Part shown: piece by piece, positions 1-6,199 of the stretch | Layout of the letters: the number at the start of each line of letters is the position of its first letter | How positions within the stretch are numbered: the stretch's first letter is position 1 | Made by a program: the position numbers and the translations under genes | Notes under the pieces: model-generated | What the model was told of the DNA's origin: nothing | Seen by the model: the letters and a program-made list of their open reading frames with translations, nothing else | Databases searched by the model: none | Assembly: GCA_937926415.1 (NCBI GenBank) | Contig: CALBAF010000186.1 | Span: forward strand, 1-15,416 | DNA length: 15,416 bases | Reading direction: 5' to 3' | DNA from: an uncultured Actinomyces sp. | GTDB taxonomy: Bacteria > Actinomycetota > Actinomycetes > Actinomycetales > Actinomycetaceae

Positions 1-31
1 CGGGCGTCCTGCGTGACTTCACGCGTCGATG

Positions 32-826
32 TTACTTCGCTGCGGGCGTGAAGCCCGCGTCTTCGAGGATCTTCTGGCCGTCGGCGGAGCGGACCAGGTC
101 GATCCACTTCTGGCCCAGATCCTTCTTGGTCGAGGCGGTCACGAGGGCGATCGGGTACTTGTTGACGGCCTCGTCGGCGCCCTGGATGGCGACGGTCTCG
201 ACGGCGTCACCCTCGGCGAGGGCGTCGGTCTTGTAGACGATGCCGGCGTCGGCCTGGCCGGAGGAGACCTTACCGCGCACGTCGGTGACGGCCTGCTCCT
301 CGGAGACGGGGTTCAGGGTCACGCCGAGCTTCTCGGTGAGGGTCTTGGTGAGCTTGCCGCAGGGGACCTCGGGCGCGCAGACGACCAGCTTGACGCCGTC
401 GAGCGAGGAGTCCAGGCCGGTCACGCCCGCCGGGTTGCCGGGGGTCGTGATGAGGGTGAGGGTGTTGGTGACGAAGATGGTCTGCGCGTCAACCTGCGAG
501 GCGTCGGCGGCCTTCTTCATGGTGGACTCGTTGGCGGTGGCCAGGACGTCGACGTCCGCGCCTTCGCCGAGCTGGGTCACGAGGTCTTGGGATCCCGCGA
601 AGTTGAAGCGCACGTCCACGCCGGGGTTGGCTTCCTCGAAGATCTCTTCGAGCTCACCGAAGGTTTCGGTGAGGGAGGCGGCGGCGTAGACGTTGAGGAC
701 GGTGGTCTCGGCAGGCTGCGTCGCCTCGGGCGAGGCTGCGGAGTCGGCGGGGGTGGAGCCGCCCGTGCAGGCGGCGAGTGCCAGGGCGGCGGTGCCGATG
801 GCGGGGAGGATGCGAAGGGAACGCAC
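32..826 (-). CDS. modA: Molybdate ABC transporter substrate-binding lipoprotein
   Basis: Extracytoplasmic binding protein that captures molybdate (or tungstate) for a ModBC ABC importer. The GTG start at 826 gives 264 residues and follows a good AAAGGAG ribosome site 6 bases upstream; a longer upstream frame exists but lacks a ribosome site. Residues 1-20 form a lipoprotein signal: basic start, hydrophobic core and the lipobox L-A-A-C with Cys20 as the lipid-attached residue. A Ser/Thr/Ala/Pro-rich linker follows. The mature domain opens with the family motif VYAAASL (residues 46-52), then the NFAGSQDLVTQL and ADVDVLATA segments typical of ModA oxyanion binding. Length fits the family. modB and modC would be expected beyond the left edge and are not seen. 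It is divergent from the Mog-like gene, which fits a molybdenum theme. Family assignment is firm; molybdate rather than tungstate is inferred. Confidence 0.93.
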   Translation of the reverse strand: MRSLRILPAIGTAALALAACTGGSTPADSAASPEATQPAETTVLNVYAAASLTETFGELEEIFEEANPGVDVRFNFAGSQDLVTQLGEGADVDVLATANESTMKKAADASQVDAQTIFVTNTLTLITTPGNPAGVTGLDSSLDGVKLVVCAPEVPCGKLTKTLTEKLGVTLNPVSEEQAVTDVRGKVSSGQADAGIVYKTDALAEGDAVETVAIQGADEAVNKYPIALVTASTKKDLGQKWIDLVRSADGQKILEDAGFTPAAK

Positions 827-862
827 TCGTATCTCCTTTTGAGAGGGAATGAAACGCATTAA

Positions 863-891
863 ATCTAACAACACAAGATGCGGGCGCGCAA
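863..891 (-). promoter_or_regulatory. Candidate modA promoter
   Basis: On the minus strand, TTGCGC (886-891) and TTAGAT (863-868) are separated by 17 bp and resemble -35 and -10 elements. They would start transcription near 856, giving a leader of about 30 bases to the modA GTG. Assigned by eye from consensus only. Confidence 0.5.
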
Positions 892-919
892 CGATTCGCT
901 CACGCGCACTCAAATCGTT
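890..919. repeat. Inverted repeat upstream of the modA promoter
   Basis: AACGATT (890-896) and AATCGTT (913-919) are perfect 7-base inverted arms with 16 bases between them. One arm overlaps the proposed -35 element of modA. The placement suits an operator, possibly for metal-responsive control, but no known regulator consensus is recognised. The rest of the 344-bp modA-mog gap (827-1170) shows no ORF or RNA gene that I can support. Confidence 0.35.
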
Positions 920-1107
920 ACTTTTGCTTGCGCTATCGGGGAAAAATCCGCACGCATTTAACTTGCCTAGATCCGTCATAAAAGGGAGTATTCAGCGACC
1001 TGCGCACTACTGCGACCGCGTATCGACACGCACCGGTGCCCGCAGCCTTCCTTTCTCTTGGCCCTCGCACCCACAAAATCGCCTCGCGACCACGCCCTGC
1101 TCCCAGC

Positions 1108-1137
1108 CTCACACCCACAGCAAGAAGGGACTAGGAT
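1108..1137 (+). promoter_or_regulatory. Candidate promoter of the Mog-like gene
   Basis: CTCACA (1108-1113) and TAGGAT (1132-1137) lie 18 bp apart and would start transcription about 27 bases before the ATG. The -10 is good and the -35 is mediocre. Confidence 0.4.
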
Positions 1138-1170
1138 CACATTCATACGCATTCACCACCGGAGGACACC

Positions 1171-1683
1171 ATGCCCAAGCCTGTCGACTACGACCTCAGC
1201 CAGATCAGCGCCCACATCATCACCTATTCGGACCGCATCCAACGCGGCACGAAGGAGGATCGGGCGACCCCCGCCTGTACGGCAGCGCTGGCCGAGGCCG
1301 GCCTGGGCCCCGTGTCGGTCGCAGCAATCCCCGAGAGCACCGACATCCTCGAGACGGAGATTCGCGATGCGCTAGAGGCCGGCGTGCGCTTCATCCTGGT
1401 CCTGGGCGGCTCGGGTTTCGGCGTGGGCAACTACGCGCCCGAGGTCGTCCGCTCGATCATCGAGGTTGAGATTCCCGGCATCGCCGAGCAGATCCGCGCC
1501 CACGGCCTGACGAACACTCCCCTGTCGGGCCTGTCCCGCGAGGTCGTCGGCGTCACCGCACGCGACTCCTCGGGCGCGCTCATCATCTCTTCCCCCGGCT
1601 CGCGCGGCGGAGCGCTCGACACCCTCGAGGTGGTCACGCCCCTCCTCACCGCGATCTTCCACCAGCTCGACGAACAGCGCTGA
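1171..1683 (+). CDS. MoaB/Mog-family molybdenum cofactor biosynthesis protein (divergent active site)
   Basis: The family adenylylates molybdopterin (MogA-type activity) before molybdenum insertion; it is cytosolic and trimeric. The 170-residue length is typical of MoaB. The ATG start follows GGAGG with 6 bases of spacing. Visible family features: ITYSDR near residues 17-22, GGSG at 79-82, the LSREVVGV segment at 121-128, and the IISSPGS strand-turn at 138-144. The usual GGTGxxxRDxTPEA loop reads GGSGFGVGNYAPEV here, so the conserved RD is GN and the Thr is Ala; the earlier IPD motif reads IPE. The fold is therefore clear but the chemistry may be weakened or changed. Its position divergent from modA supports a molybdenum role. 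I leave the symbol blank because moaB, mog and a non-catalytic paralogue cannot be separated here. Confidence 0.85.
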   Translation: MPKPVDYDLSQISAHIITYSDRIQRGTKEDRATPACTAALAEAGLGPVSVAAIPESTDILETEIRDALEAGVRFILVLGGSGFGVGNYAPEVVRSIIEVEIPGIAEQIRAHGLTNTPLSGLSREVVGVTARDSSGALIISSPGSRGGALDTLEVVTPLLTAIFHQLDEQR

Positions 1684-1719
1684 TCCCCCCTCCCTCTTCC
1701 GTCCCCTCCCCCTCATAGT

Positions 1720-1824
1720 CGCACGTAATTTGGCTTCCCTGACTTTTCTTAGGCATTAAGAAAACGTTGAAATACCAAGGCTCCCATTTCAAAACCCGAA
1801 AGGTTGACATGGGAATTACGTGCG
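1720..1824. repeat. 105-bp element bounded by perfect 11-bp inverted repeats
   Basis: CGCACGTAATT (1720-1730) and AATTACGTGCG (1814-1824) are exact inverted copies. Outside the arms the symmetry continues weakly: read outward, both sides reach a run of five or more G within about 12 bases. The interior is visibly more AT-rich than the flanking genes. It contains a second perfect palindrome, TTTTCTT (1744-1750) and AAGAAAA (1758-1764), around a 7-base loop. No ORF and no clear target-site duplication are seen. It could be a MITE-like remnant, a pair of outward-facing regulatory sites, or a structured terminator between the convergent Mog-like gene and recF stub. Confidence 0.6.
1744..1764. terminator. 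AT-rich hairpin between convergent genes
   Basis: A perfect 7-bp stem (TTTTCTT with AAGAAAA) closes a 7-base loop; with a one-base bulge it can extend by two pairs (A1742, C1743 with G1766, T1767). It lies 61 bases past the Mog-like stop. It is A/T-only apart from one G-C pair, so a weak terminator at best. Confidence 0.3.
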
Positions 1825-1900
1825 GAATTGTGGGGGGCACGCTCGAGTGCGGCTTTTCAAGCGGGCGGCGCTTTGTGAGGATGACAGCATCGTCGACACA

Positions 1901-2254
1901 TCATCGACTGAGAGAGGCCTCCCACCAGACCACATCCACGGGGGTATCGATGTCCCGGCACACATCGGCGTTCACGCTCACCCGCTCGACCTTGAGGGCG
2001 CGTAGCACCCGGCACACGCCCACTCCGCGGACCGAACCGAGGGCGGCCTCGGCCTCGTCGATGGGGATGCGCACGAGCGCGCCCTCAGCGCCGACCCTGT
2101 GCGACGAAAAGGTGGACAGGTAGGCGAGCGCCTCGACGAGGTTCGTCTTTCCCTGGCCGTTCGCGCCGACGAGGACCGTGGGGCCCTCGGGCAGCTCGAC
2201 GACCCCGTGCTTCCAGGAGCGGAAGTCGTCGAGGGCCAGGTGGGAGACGCGCAC
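1901..2254 (-). pseudogene. recF: Truncated recF (N-terminal ATPase fragment)
   Basis: RecF is an SMC-like ATPase that helps load RecA at gaps and is normally about 360-400 residues. Here only 117 codons remain. Residues 1-65 are plainly RecF: the opening LDDFRSW, the Walker A loop GANGQGKT (30-37) and the following NLVEALAYLS helix and SHR segment. Similarity becomes hard to follow after about residue 75, and the frame closes at 1901. The signature motif, Walker B and D-loop would lie in the missing three quarters, and only 217 bp separate this stop from the next gene, so they cannot be nearby. The GTG start is one base after the dnaN stop, without a visible ribosome site, implying translational coupling. 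Either a 3'-deleted pseudogene or a short protein still made from the old start; ATP hydrolysis is not expected without the partner motifs. Confidence 0.82.
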
Positions 2255-2255
2255 G

Positions 2256-3392
2256 TCAGATGCCGAAGCGGATGGGCATCAGCAGGTAGCGGAACTGCGT
2301 GACCTCGCCCTCGTCGGCCTTCTTCTGGCCCGTGATGACGGCGGGCTTCGTGGGGTGGGTGAAGCCGAAGCGCACGTAGTCGGTGTCCAGGACCTGCAGG
2401 CCGTCGATGAGGAACTGCGGGTTGAACGCGGTCGAGATGTCGTCGCCGTTCAGGGTCGCTTCGATGGCCTCGGAGGCCTGGGCGTTGTCGCCCTGGCCGG
2501 CCTCGAGGACCAGCTGGCCCTCGGTGAATGCCAGGCGCACGGAGGTCTTGCGCTCGGCGACCAGCGACATACGCTTGACGGCCTCGAGGAGGGCGTGGCG
2601 ATCGACGACGGCCTGGATCGGCGTGGTGTCGGGGAAAAGGCGACGCACGGCGGGGTAGTCGCCATCCATGAGCGTCGAGGTGGTGCGGCGTCCCTGAGCG
2701 GTGAAGCCGATGAGGGAGGAGGCGCCTGGCTGGGAATCGCCGGACAGGCCGACCTCGACCTTGGCGCCCGAAGTCATCGACTTGGCGACGTCCTGGAGGA
2801 TGCGGGCCTTAACCAGTGCGACCTCTTCGATCGAGGTGTCGGTGGGCTCCCAATCCAGCTCGCGCATGGCGAGGCGGTAGCGGTCGGTGGCCAGCAGCGT
2901 GATCGCCGGGCCGTTGATCTCGATGCGCACGCCCGTCAGCAGGGGCAGCGTGTCGTCGCGCGACGCGGCGATCGACACCTGGGACACGGCCTGCGACAGC
3001 GTCGAGGAGTCGATCGCGCCGATGCCCGTGGGCTGTGCGGGCAGCAGCGGGTACTCGTCGAGGGGCATGACCGCGAGGGTGAAGTGCGAGGAGCCGCAGA
3101 CCAGGTTCACCTTCTGGCCGTCGAGCTCGACAGACACGGGCTTGGAGGGCAGGGACTTGGAGATGTCTGCCAGGAGGCGGCCGGACACCAGGACCTCGCC
3201 GGCCTCGTCGACCGTCGCGGGAATGTGCGAGTTCGCGGAGACCTCATAGTCGAAGGAGGACAGGGTCAGCTCGTCGCCTTCAGCCTTGATGCGCACGCCT
3301 GCCAGGATCGGCGATGCCGGACGCACGGGGAGCGCGCGGGCGGTCCACGACACGGCTTCGGCCAGAACATCGCGGGCGACGGTGAACTTCAT
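2256..3392 (-). CDS. dnaN: DNA polymerase III beta subunit (sliding clamp)
   Basis: Ring-shaped dimer that encircles DNA and tethers the replicative polymerase. The ATG at 3392 gives 378 residues, a standard clamp length, and follows GGAGG with 6 bases of spacing; the upstream in-frame extension runs into the origin region and is rejected. The opening MKFTVARDVLAEAVSW, the central LLTGVRIEI and LLATDRYRLAMRE segments, and the C-terminal LLMPIRFGI are typical bacterial clamp sequences covering the three repeated domains. It lies downstream of dnaA across the 409-bp gap that holds DnaA boxes, and is followed one base later by the recF stub. No clear -35/-10 pair was found for it; a TTACCCACA DnaA-like box at 3430-3438 sits about 40 bp upstream of its start. 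Confidence 0.98.
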   Translation of the reverse strand: MKFTVARDVLAEAVSWTARALPVRPASPILAGVRIKAEGDELTLSSFDYEVSANSHIPATVDEAGEVLVSGRLLADISKSLPSKPVSVELDGQKVNLVCGSSHFTLAVMPLDEYPLLPAQPTGIGAIDSSTLSQAVSQVSIAASRDDTLPLLTGVRIEINGPAITLLATDRYRLAMRELDWEPTDTSIEEVALVKARILQDVAKSMTSGAKVEVGLSGDSQPGASSLIGFTAQGRRTTSTLMDGDYPAVRRLFPDTTPIQAVVDRHALLEAVKRMSLVAERKTSVRLAFTEGQLVLEAGQGDNAQASEAIEATLNGDDISTAFNPQFLIDGLQVLDTDYVRFGFTHPTKPAVITGQKKADEGEVTQFRYLLMPIRFGI

Positions 3393-3763
3393 AGCTGCCT
3401 CCAAAACACAAAACGGATCGGACACTACTTTACCCACAAGTGTGCCCACGTGGGGCAGGAAAAGTGCCTCGCGCGCAGTGGCAGGCAGCGCCGGCCGCGC
3501 CATTGTTGTACGGAGGCCTGTGAAAAAAATTTTGTCATTTGACTTCCCTTCCATCATAAGGGCTGTGAGTTCTGTGGATAACTCCCTTATGCGTTGGAAA
3601 TTCAATCAAATCTCTGTGTTGTCATTATGGGACGAGGCTGTGGATTCGTCACGTCGACCTGTGCACGAAGAAAATGACAACTTTTTGAGATTCACAGGGG
3701 CGGCTCTTTTCTACACAGCGTGAGCGCCTTCGTGCACCATTTGTGCACAACTCCTGTGAATCT
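3393..3763. other. Candidate oriC: dnaA-dnaN gap with DnaA boxes and AT-rich stretches
   Basis: In many Actinobacteria oriC lies between dnaA and dnaN. Here the gap holds a perfect DnaA box, TGTGGATAA at 3573-3581 (complement TTATCCACA). Near matches are TTACCCACA at 3430-3438 (8/9), palindromic TTGTGCACAA at 3741-3750 (one mismatch to TTGTCCACA on each strand), TTCTACACA at 3709-3717 and TGTGGATTC at 3639-3647 (both 7/9). AT-rich stretches at 3521-3543, 3592-3630 and 3667-3693 could serve for unwinding. No coding region is supported. It also contains several symmetric elements listed separately. The origin assignment is inference from gene order and boxes. Confidence 0.75.
3555..3591. repeat. 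8-bp inverted repeat bracketing the perfect DnaA box
   Basis: CATAAGGG (3555-3562) and CCCTTATG (3584-3591) are exact inverted copies with 21 bases between them. The consensus DnaA box 3573-3581 lies inside, two bases from the right arm. It could form a cruciform or bind a symmetric regulator. Confidence 0.55.
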
Positions 3764-3764
3764 C
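3687..3764. repeat. 12-bp perfect inverted repeat in the origin gap
   Basis: GAGATTCACAGG (3687-3698) and CCTGTGAATCTC (3753-3764) are exact inverted copies separated by 54 bases. The spacer contains the TTCTACACA box-like site and the palindrome TTGTGCACAA. Each arm contains TTCACA, so they may be weak paired DnaA sites or a separate protein site. Confidence 0.55.
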
Positions 3765-3797
3765 GCGCGGGCGCCGACTTTCGTCAGAGCCCGCGCG
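3764..3797 (-). terminator. Strong GC-rich hairpin just after dnaA
   Basis: CGCGCGGGC (3764-3772) pairs perfectly with GCCCGCGCG (3789-3797), and an inner GAC/GTC pairing (3776-3778 with 3783-3785) extends it. It starts 4 bp beyond the dnaA stop. On the dnaA strand no T-run follows; on the other strand GTTTTC follows. It is a plausible terminator or transcript stabiliser separating dnaA from the origin gap. Confidence 0.6.
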
Positions 3798-3801
3798 GTT
3801 T

Positions 3802-5247
3802 TCACGACTCCCTGGCCTTCTGCTTAATCCTATTTGTAAGCTCCGACACGTGGTTGAAGGTCTCGCGCTTTTCCTTCATGAGCTTGGAGATCTTCTTGTT
3901 TGCGTGCATGACCGTCGTGTGGTCGCGCCCGAAGGCCTGCCCGATCTTGGGCAGCGACAGGTCGGTGAGCTCGCGGCACAGGTACATGGCGATCTGTCGG
4001 GCCTCGACGACGTTGTGGCTGCGTTCCGAGGATCCCATCTGCTCGATCGTGACGCCGAAGTAGACGGCGCACTGGCTCATGATGAGGCTGACGGTGATCT
4101 CGTTGTCGTCCGGGTTGGACACGAAGTCTTTGAGCATCATCTGGGCGAGGTTCAAGTCAATGCGCTCCTGGTACAGCGACGCCCACGCGCCGATGCGTAC
4201 GAGCGCGCCCTCGAGCTCACGGATGTTCGAGGAGATGCGCGAGGCCACGTATTCAAACACCTCAGGGGTGACCTCGAGGCCTTCGGCGTCCGCCTTCTTA
4301 TGGAGGATCGCGATGCGGGTCTCCAGGTCCGGCGGCTGAACGTCCACGAGCAGGCCCGAGGAGAAGCGCGAGCGCATGCGGTCCTCGAAACCCTTGAGCT
4401 GGGCCGGGGGCAGGTCCGAGGTCAGGACGATCTGCTTGTTCGCGCTGTGCAGCGCATTAAAGGTATGGAAGAAGCCTTCGACCGTCTGCTCCTTATCACC
4501 GATGAACTGGATGTCGTCGATAAGGAGAATGTCGAGCTCGCGGTAGCGGCGGTGGAAGGCCTCGACCTGGGAGTTATCCGTCTTATTGAGTCGAATCGCG
4601 TTGATGAACTCGTTCGTAAACTCCTCGGAGTTGACGTAGCGAACCTTCAGGTGGGGCATCATCGACAGCGCGTTGTGGCCGATGGCCTGGAGCAGGTGCG
4701 TCTTACCCAGGCCGGAGTCGCCGTAGATAAAGAGGGGGTTGAAGGCCGTACCCGGGGTTTCCGAGGCGGCCAGCGCGGCGGCGTGCGCGAAACGGTTCGA
4801 CGGGCCGATGACGAAGGTGTCGAAGGTGAACTTCGGGTTCAGGTGGGTCGGGCCGGAGTCGGTGGGCGCGGTGACGAGGGCGGGGGAGTGGTGTTCCTCG
4901 TCGTCATCGCTCGACGAGGCCGGGGCGGCCGCGGGTGCGGGAGCGACGGGGAGGGGTTCCTCCTCTTCCTCTTCTTCCGTGACGACCTCCAGGGAGGGAT
5001 CGACGGTGATAGCGATGCGTACGGTGCGACCCAGGTGCACGGACAGGGCGGTCGTCAGCTTCGACTGTGCCTTATCTTCGATCCACTGCTTGGTGAAATC
5101 GTTGGGGACGGCGAGGAGGATCGTTCCTTCGATGTCGCCGAGGGGACGCGCCGAGCGCAGCATCGACGTCGCGACGGGCCCCAGCTCGTCGGTGGGGACT
5201 GCATCCAGGGCCGCAGCCCACGCGCGTGTGAGGGAATCCGGCTCCAC
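3802..5247 (-). CDS. dnaA: Chromosomal replication initiator DnaA
   Basis: AAA+ ATPase that binds DnaA boxes and opens the origin. The GTG start at 5247 gives 481 residues and follows GGAGG with 5 bases of spacing. Domain I covers about residues 1-85. Domain II (about 86-135) is low-complexity, with an acidic run of seven Glu (91-97) and an Ala/Pro and Ser/Asp stretch. Domain III has Walker A GDSGLGKT (176-183), Walker B LLIDD (241-245), sensor I TSDLP (276-280) and sensor II RELEGAL (343-349). Domain IV carries the DNA-binding signature [10 protein letters not shown] (440-449). Length and motifs are complete. A box-like site TTATGCACA (5344-5352) lies near its probable promoter, which fits autoregulation known for DnaA. 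Transcribed toward dnaN. Confidence 0.99.
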   Translation of the reverse strand: MEPDSLTRAWAAALDAVPTDELGPVATSMLRSARPLGDIEGTILLAVPNDFTKQWIEDKAQSKLTTALSVHLGRTVRIAITVDPSLEVVTEEEEEEEPLPVAPAPAAAPASSSDDDEEHHSPALVTAPTDSGPTHLNPKFTFDTFVIGPSNRFAHAAALAASETPGTAFNPLFIYGDSGLGKTHLLQAIGHNALSMMPHLKVRYVNSEEFTNEFINAIRLNKTDNSQVEAFHRRYRELDILLIDDIQFIGDKEQTVEGFFHTFNALHSANKQIVLTSDLPPAQLKGFEDRMRSRFSSGLLVDVQPPDLETRIAILHKKADAEGLEVTPEVFEYVASRISSNIRELEGALVRIGAWASLYQERIDLNLAQMMLKDFVSNPDDNEITVSLIMSQCAVYFGVTIEQMGSSERSHNVVEARQIAMYLCRELTDLSLPKIGQAFGRDHTTVMHANKKISKLMKEKRETFNHVSELTNRIKQKARES

Positions 5248-5324
5248 AGCAACCTCCGGTCACAAATATGGGTGAGTTCGGTCACGACTTCTCGGTGATG
5301 TGCGTGACGCTCCTACATTATCGC

Positions 5325-5352
5325 AGTGTAGTCCGCGCACATGTTATGCACA
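5325..5352 (-). promoter_or_regulatory. Possible dnaA promoter region overlapping a DnaA-like box
   Basis: On the minus strand TACACT (5325-5330) resembles a -10 element, about 80 bp before the dnaA GTG. The expected -35 position falls beside TTATGCACA (5344-5352), an 8/9 DnaA box, so bound DnaA would interfere with the polymerase. No good -35 hexamer is visible, so the exact promoter is uncertain. Confidence 0.3.
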
Positions 5353-5523
5353 GACTGGGGATGACACTGTGGAGAACTGTCACAGAATCACAGCTCTGTA
5401 GTTACAACTTTGGGTCCGCAGTAGCGTGCGGAAAGCAAAAATACACACAGCCTGTGGATAACCGTCGTCATACACCTTCTGTGGATGGTTGAAATTCACA
5501 GCGATTTGCACAGTTGTGGATAC
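5344..5523. other. DnaA-box cluster between dnaA and rpmH
   Basis: This part of the 448-bp dnaA-rpmH gap (5248-5695) carries one perfect box, TGTGGATAA at 5453-5461. Three 8/9 matches are TTATGCACA (5344-5352), TGTGGAGAA (5368-5376) and TGTGGATAC (5515-5523). A 7/9 match is TGTGGATGG (5480-5488). Four of the five point the same way. The sites lie between the divergent dnaA and rpmH promoters. They may be part of a bipartite origin or a regulatory array for dnaA. No ORF is supported in the gap. Confidence 0.75.
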
Positions 5524-5554
5524 TGTGTGTGACGCGGTGGGTAGGCTTGCCGCG

Positions 5555-5583
5555 TTGACGAGCCGCGCTCATCCGCTTAGTCT
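5555..5583 (+). promoter_or_regulatory. Probable rpmH-rnpA operon promoter
   Basis: TTGACG (5555-5560) and TAGTCT (5578-5583) are separated by exactly 17 bp, a good vegetative-type promoter. The leader to the rpmH start would be about 105 bases. It contains a small perfect stem CGCCC/GGGCG around a 5-base loop (5597-5611). Confidence 0.65.
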
Positions 5584-5695
5584 TGGATCTTGTTTGCGCC
5601 CATTTCGGGCGTGCGTCCCTGCTATGGCGCGTGCTGCGCGTCGATAGCCCAACCGATACCGAGTGGGAAACAACTCCCCGCCGAGGAGAATTGCC

Positions 5696-5836
5696 GTGAC
5701 CACCAAGCGGACCTTCCAGCCCAACAACCGTCGTCGTTCCAAGACGCACGGCTTCCGTCTGCGCATGTCGACCCGCGCCGGCCGCGCCATTCTGGCTGCC
5801 CGCCGCCGCAAGGGCCGCGCCAAGCTGTCCGCCTGA
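5696..5836 (+). CDS. rpmH: 50S ribosomal protein L34
   Basis: Small basic protein of the large ribosomal subunit. The GTG start is preceded by GAGGAG 7 bases upstream, and the frame runs 46 residues to TGA. The sequence reads [19 protein letters not shown] near the start and [18 protein letters not shown] at the end, the well-conserved L34 pattern, and the length is normal. First gene of the rpmH-rnpA-yidD-yidC run; rnpA starts 9 bases after its stop. Its promoter is probably at 5555-5583. Confidence 0.98.
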   Translation: MTTKRTFQPNNRRRSKTHGFRLRMSTRAGRAILAARRRKGRAKLSA

Positions 5837-5845
5837 GACACCCCG

Positions 5846-6199
5846 GTGCTGCCGCGCGCGCACCGCATGGTTGACCCAGCGGACTTCACCGCCGCGATCC
5901 GACAGGGAACGCGAGCAGGGGATCCGCTGGTCGTCGTCCACGTCCGAGCCGACGAGGAACGCAACAGTCGCCTCGTCGGTTTCGTCGTACCCAAGCGGGA
6001 AATCAAGCGCGCCAACGGACGTAATCGCGTCAAGCGGCAGCTGCGCCACCTCATGCGCGAAAGGATCGCCGACCTCCCCGAAGGAGCACGGGTCGTCGTG
6101 AGGGCCTCACACAAGGCCCTCGGCGTCCCCTCCAAGGAACTCGGCGAACATCTCGACCGCGTGATGGCGCGAGCGTGGCGTAAGTGGGACGCACGATGA
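5846..6199 (+). CDS. rnpA: Ribonuclease P protein component
   Basis: Protein cofactor of RNase P, which trims the 5' ends of tRNA precursors. The GTG start gives 117 residues, normal for the family, and the opening [14 protein letters not shown] matches the usual RnpA start. The RNA-binding signature lies around residues 50-70, with [14 protein letters not shown] after KREIKRANG. No ribosome site precedes the start, only 9 bases after rpmH, so translation is probably coupled. Its stop overlaps the yidD start by ATGA. The classical rpmH-rnpA pairing supports the call. Confidence 0.95.
   Translation: MLPRAHRMVDPADFTAAIRQGTRAGDPLVVVHVRADEERNSRLVGFVVPKREIKRANGRNRVKRQLRHLMRERIADLPEGARVVVRASHKALGVPSKELGEHLDRVMARAWRKWDAR

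Noticed and set aside
1..22. Possible start of modB on the minus strand (GTG at 22, ten bases beyond the modA stop)
   Set aside because: Only seven codons are visible, no ribosome site precedes it, and no ModB feature can be recognised; modB probably starts at or beyond the edge.
827..979. Upstream 51-codon extension of modA
   Set aside because: It puts extra hydrophilic sequence before a textbook lipoprotein signal, while the GTG at 826 has an excellent ribosome site and a promoter lies within the extension.
1804..1809. Perfect TTGACA near the right arm of the 105-bp element
   Set aside because: The sequence 16-17 bp downstream (AATTGT/ATTGTG) is a poor -10, and no gene follows on that strand before the recF stub.
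1838..1900. Remaining recF sequence in another frame after the stub
   Set aside because: Read in the other frames, this stretch gives no RecF-like motif and quickly meets stops; a simple frameshift does not explain the truncation.
3445..3454. Perfect palindrome CCCACGTGGG in the dnaA-dnaN gap
   Set aside because: Single copy and short; not a parS (which is TGTTTCACGTGAAACA), so left as likely chance in GC-rich DNA.
2178..3542. 454-codon plus-strand ORF opposite dnaN
   Set aside because: Antisense shadow of a GC-rich gene; low-complexity Gly/Arg/Asp/Val composition and no recognisable domain.
3850..5298. 482-codon plus-strand ORF opposite dnaA
   Set aside because: Antisense shadow with mirror composition of dnaA; no ribosome site or family motif.
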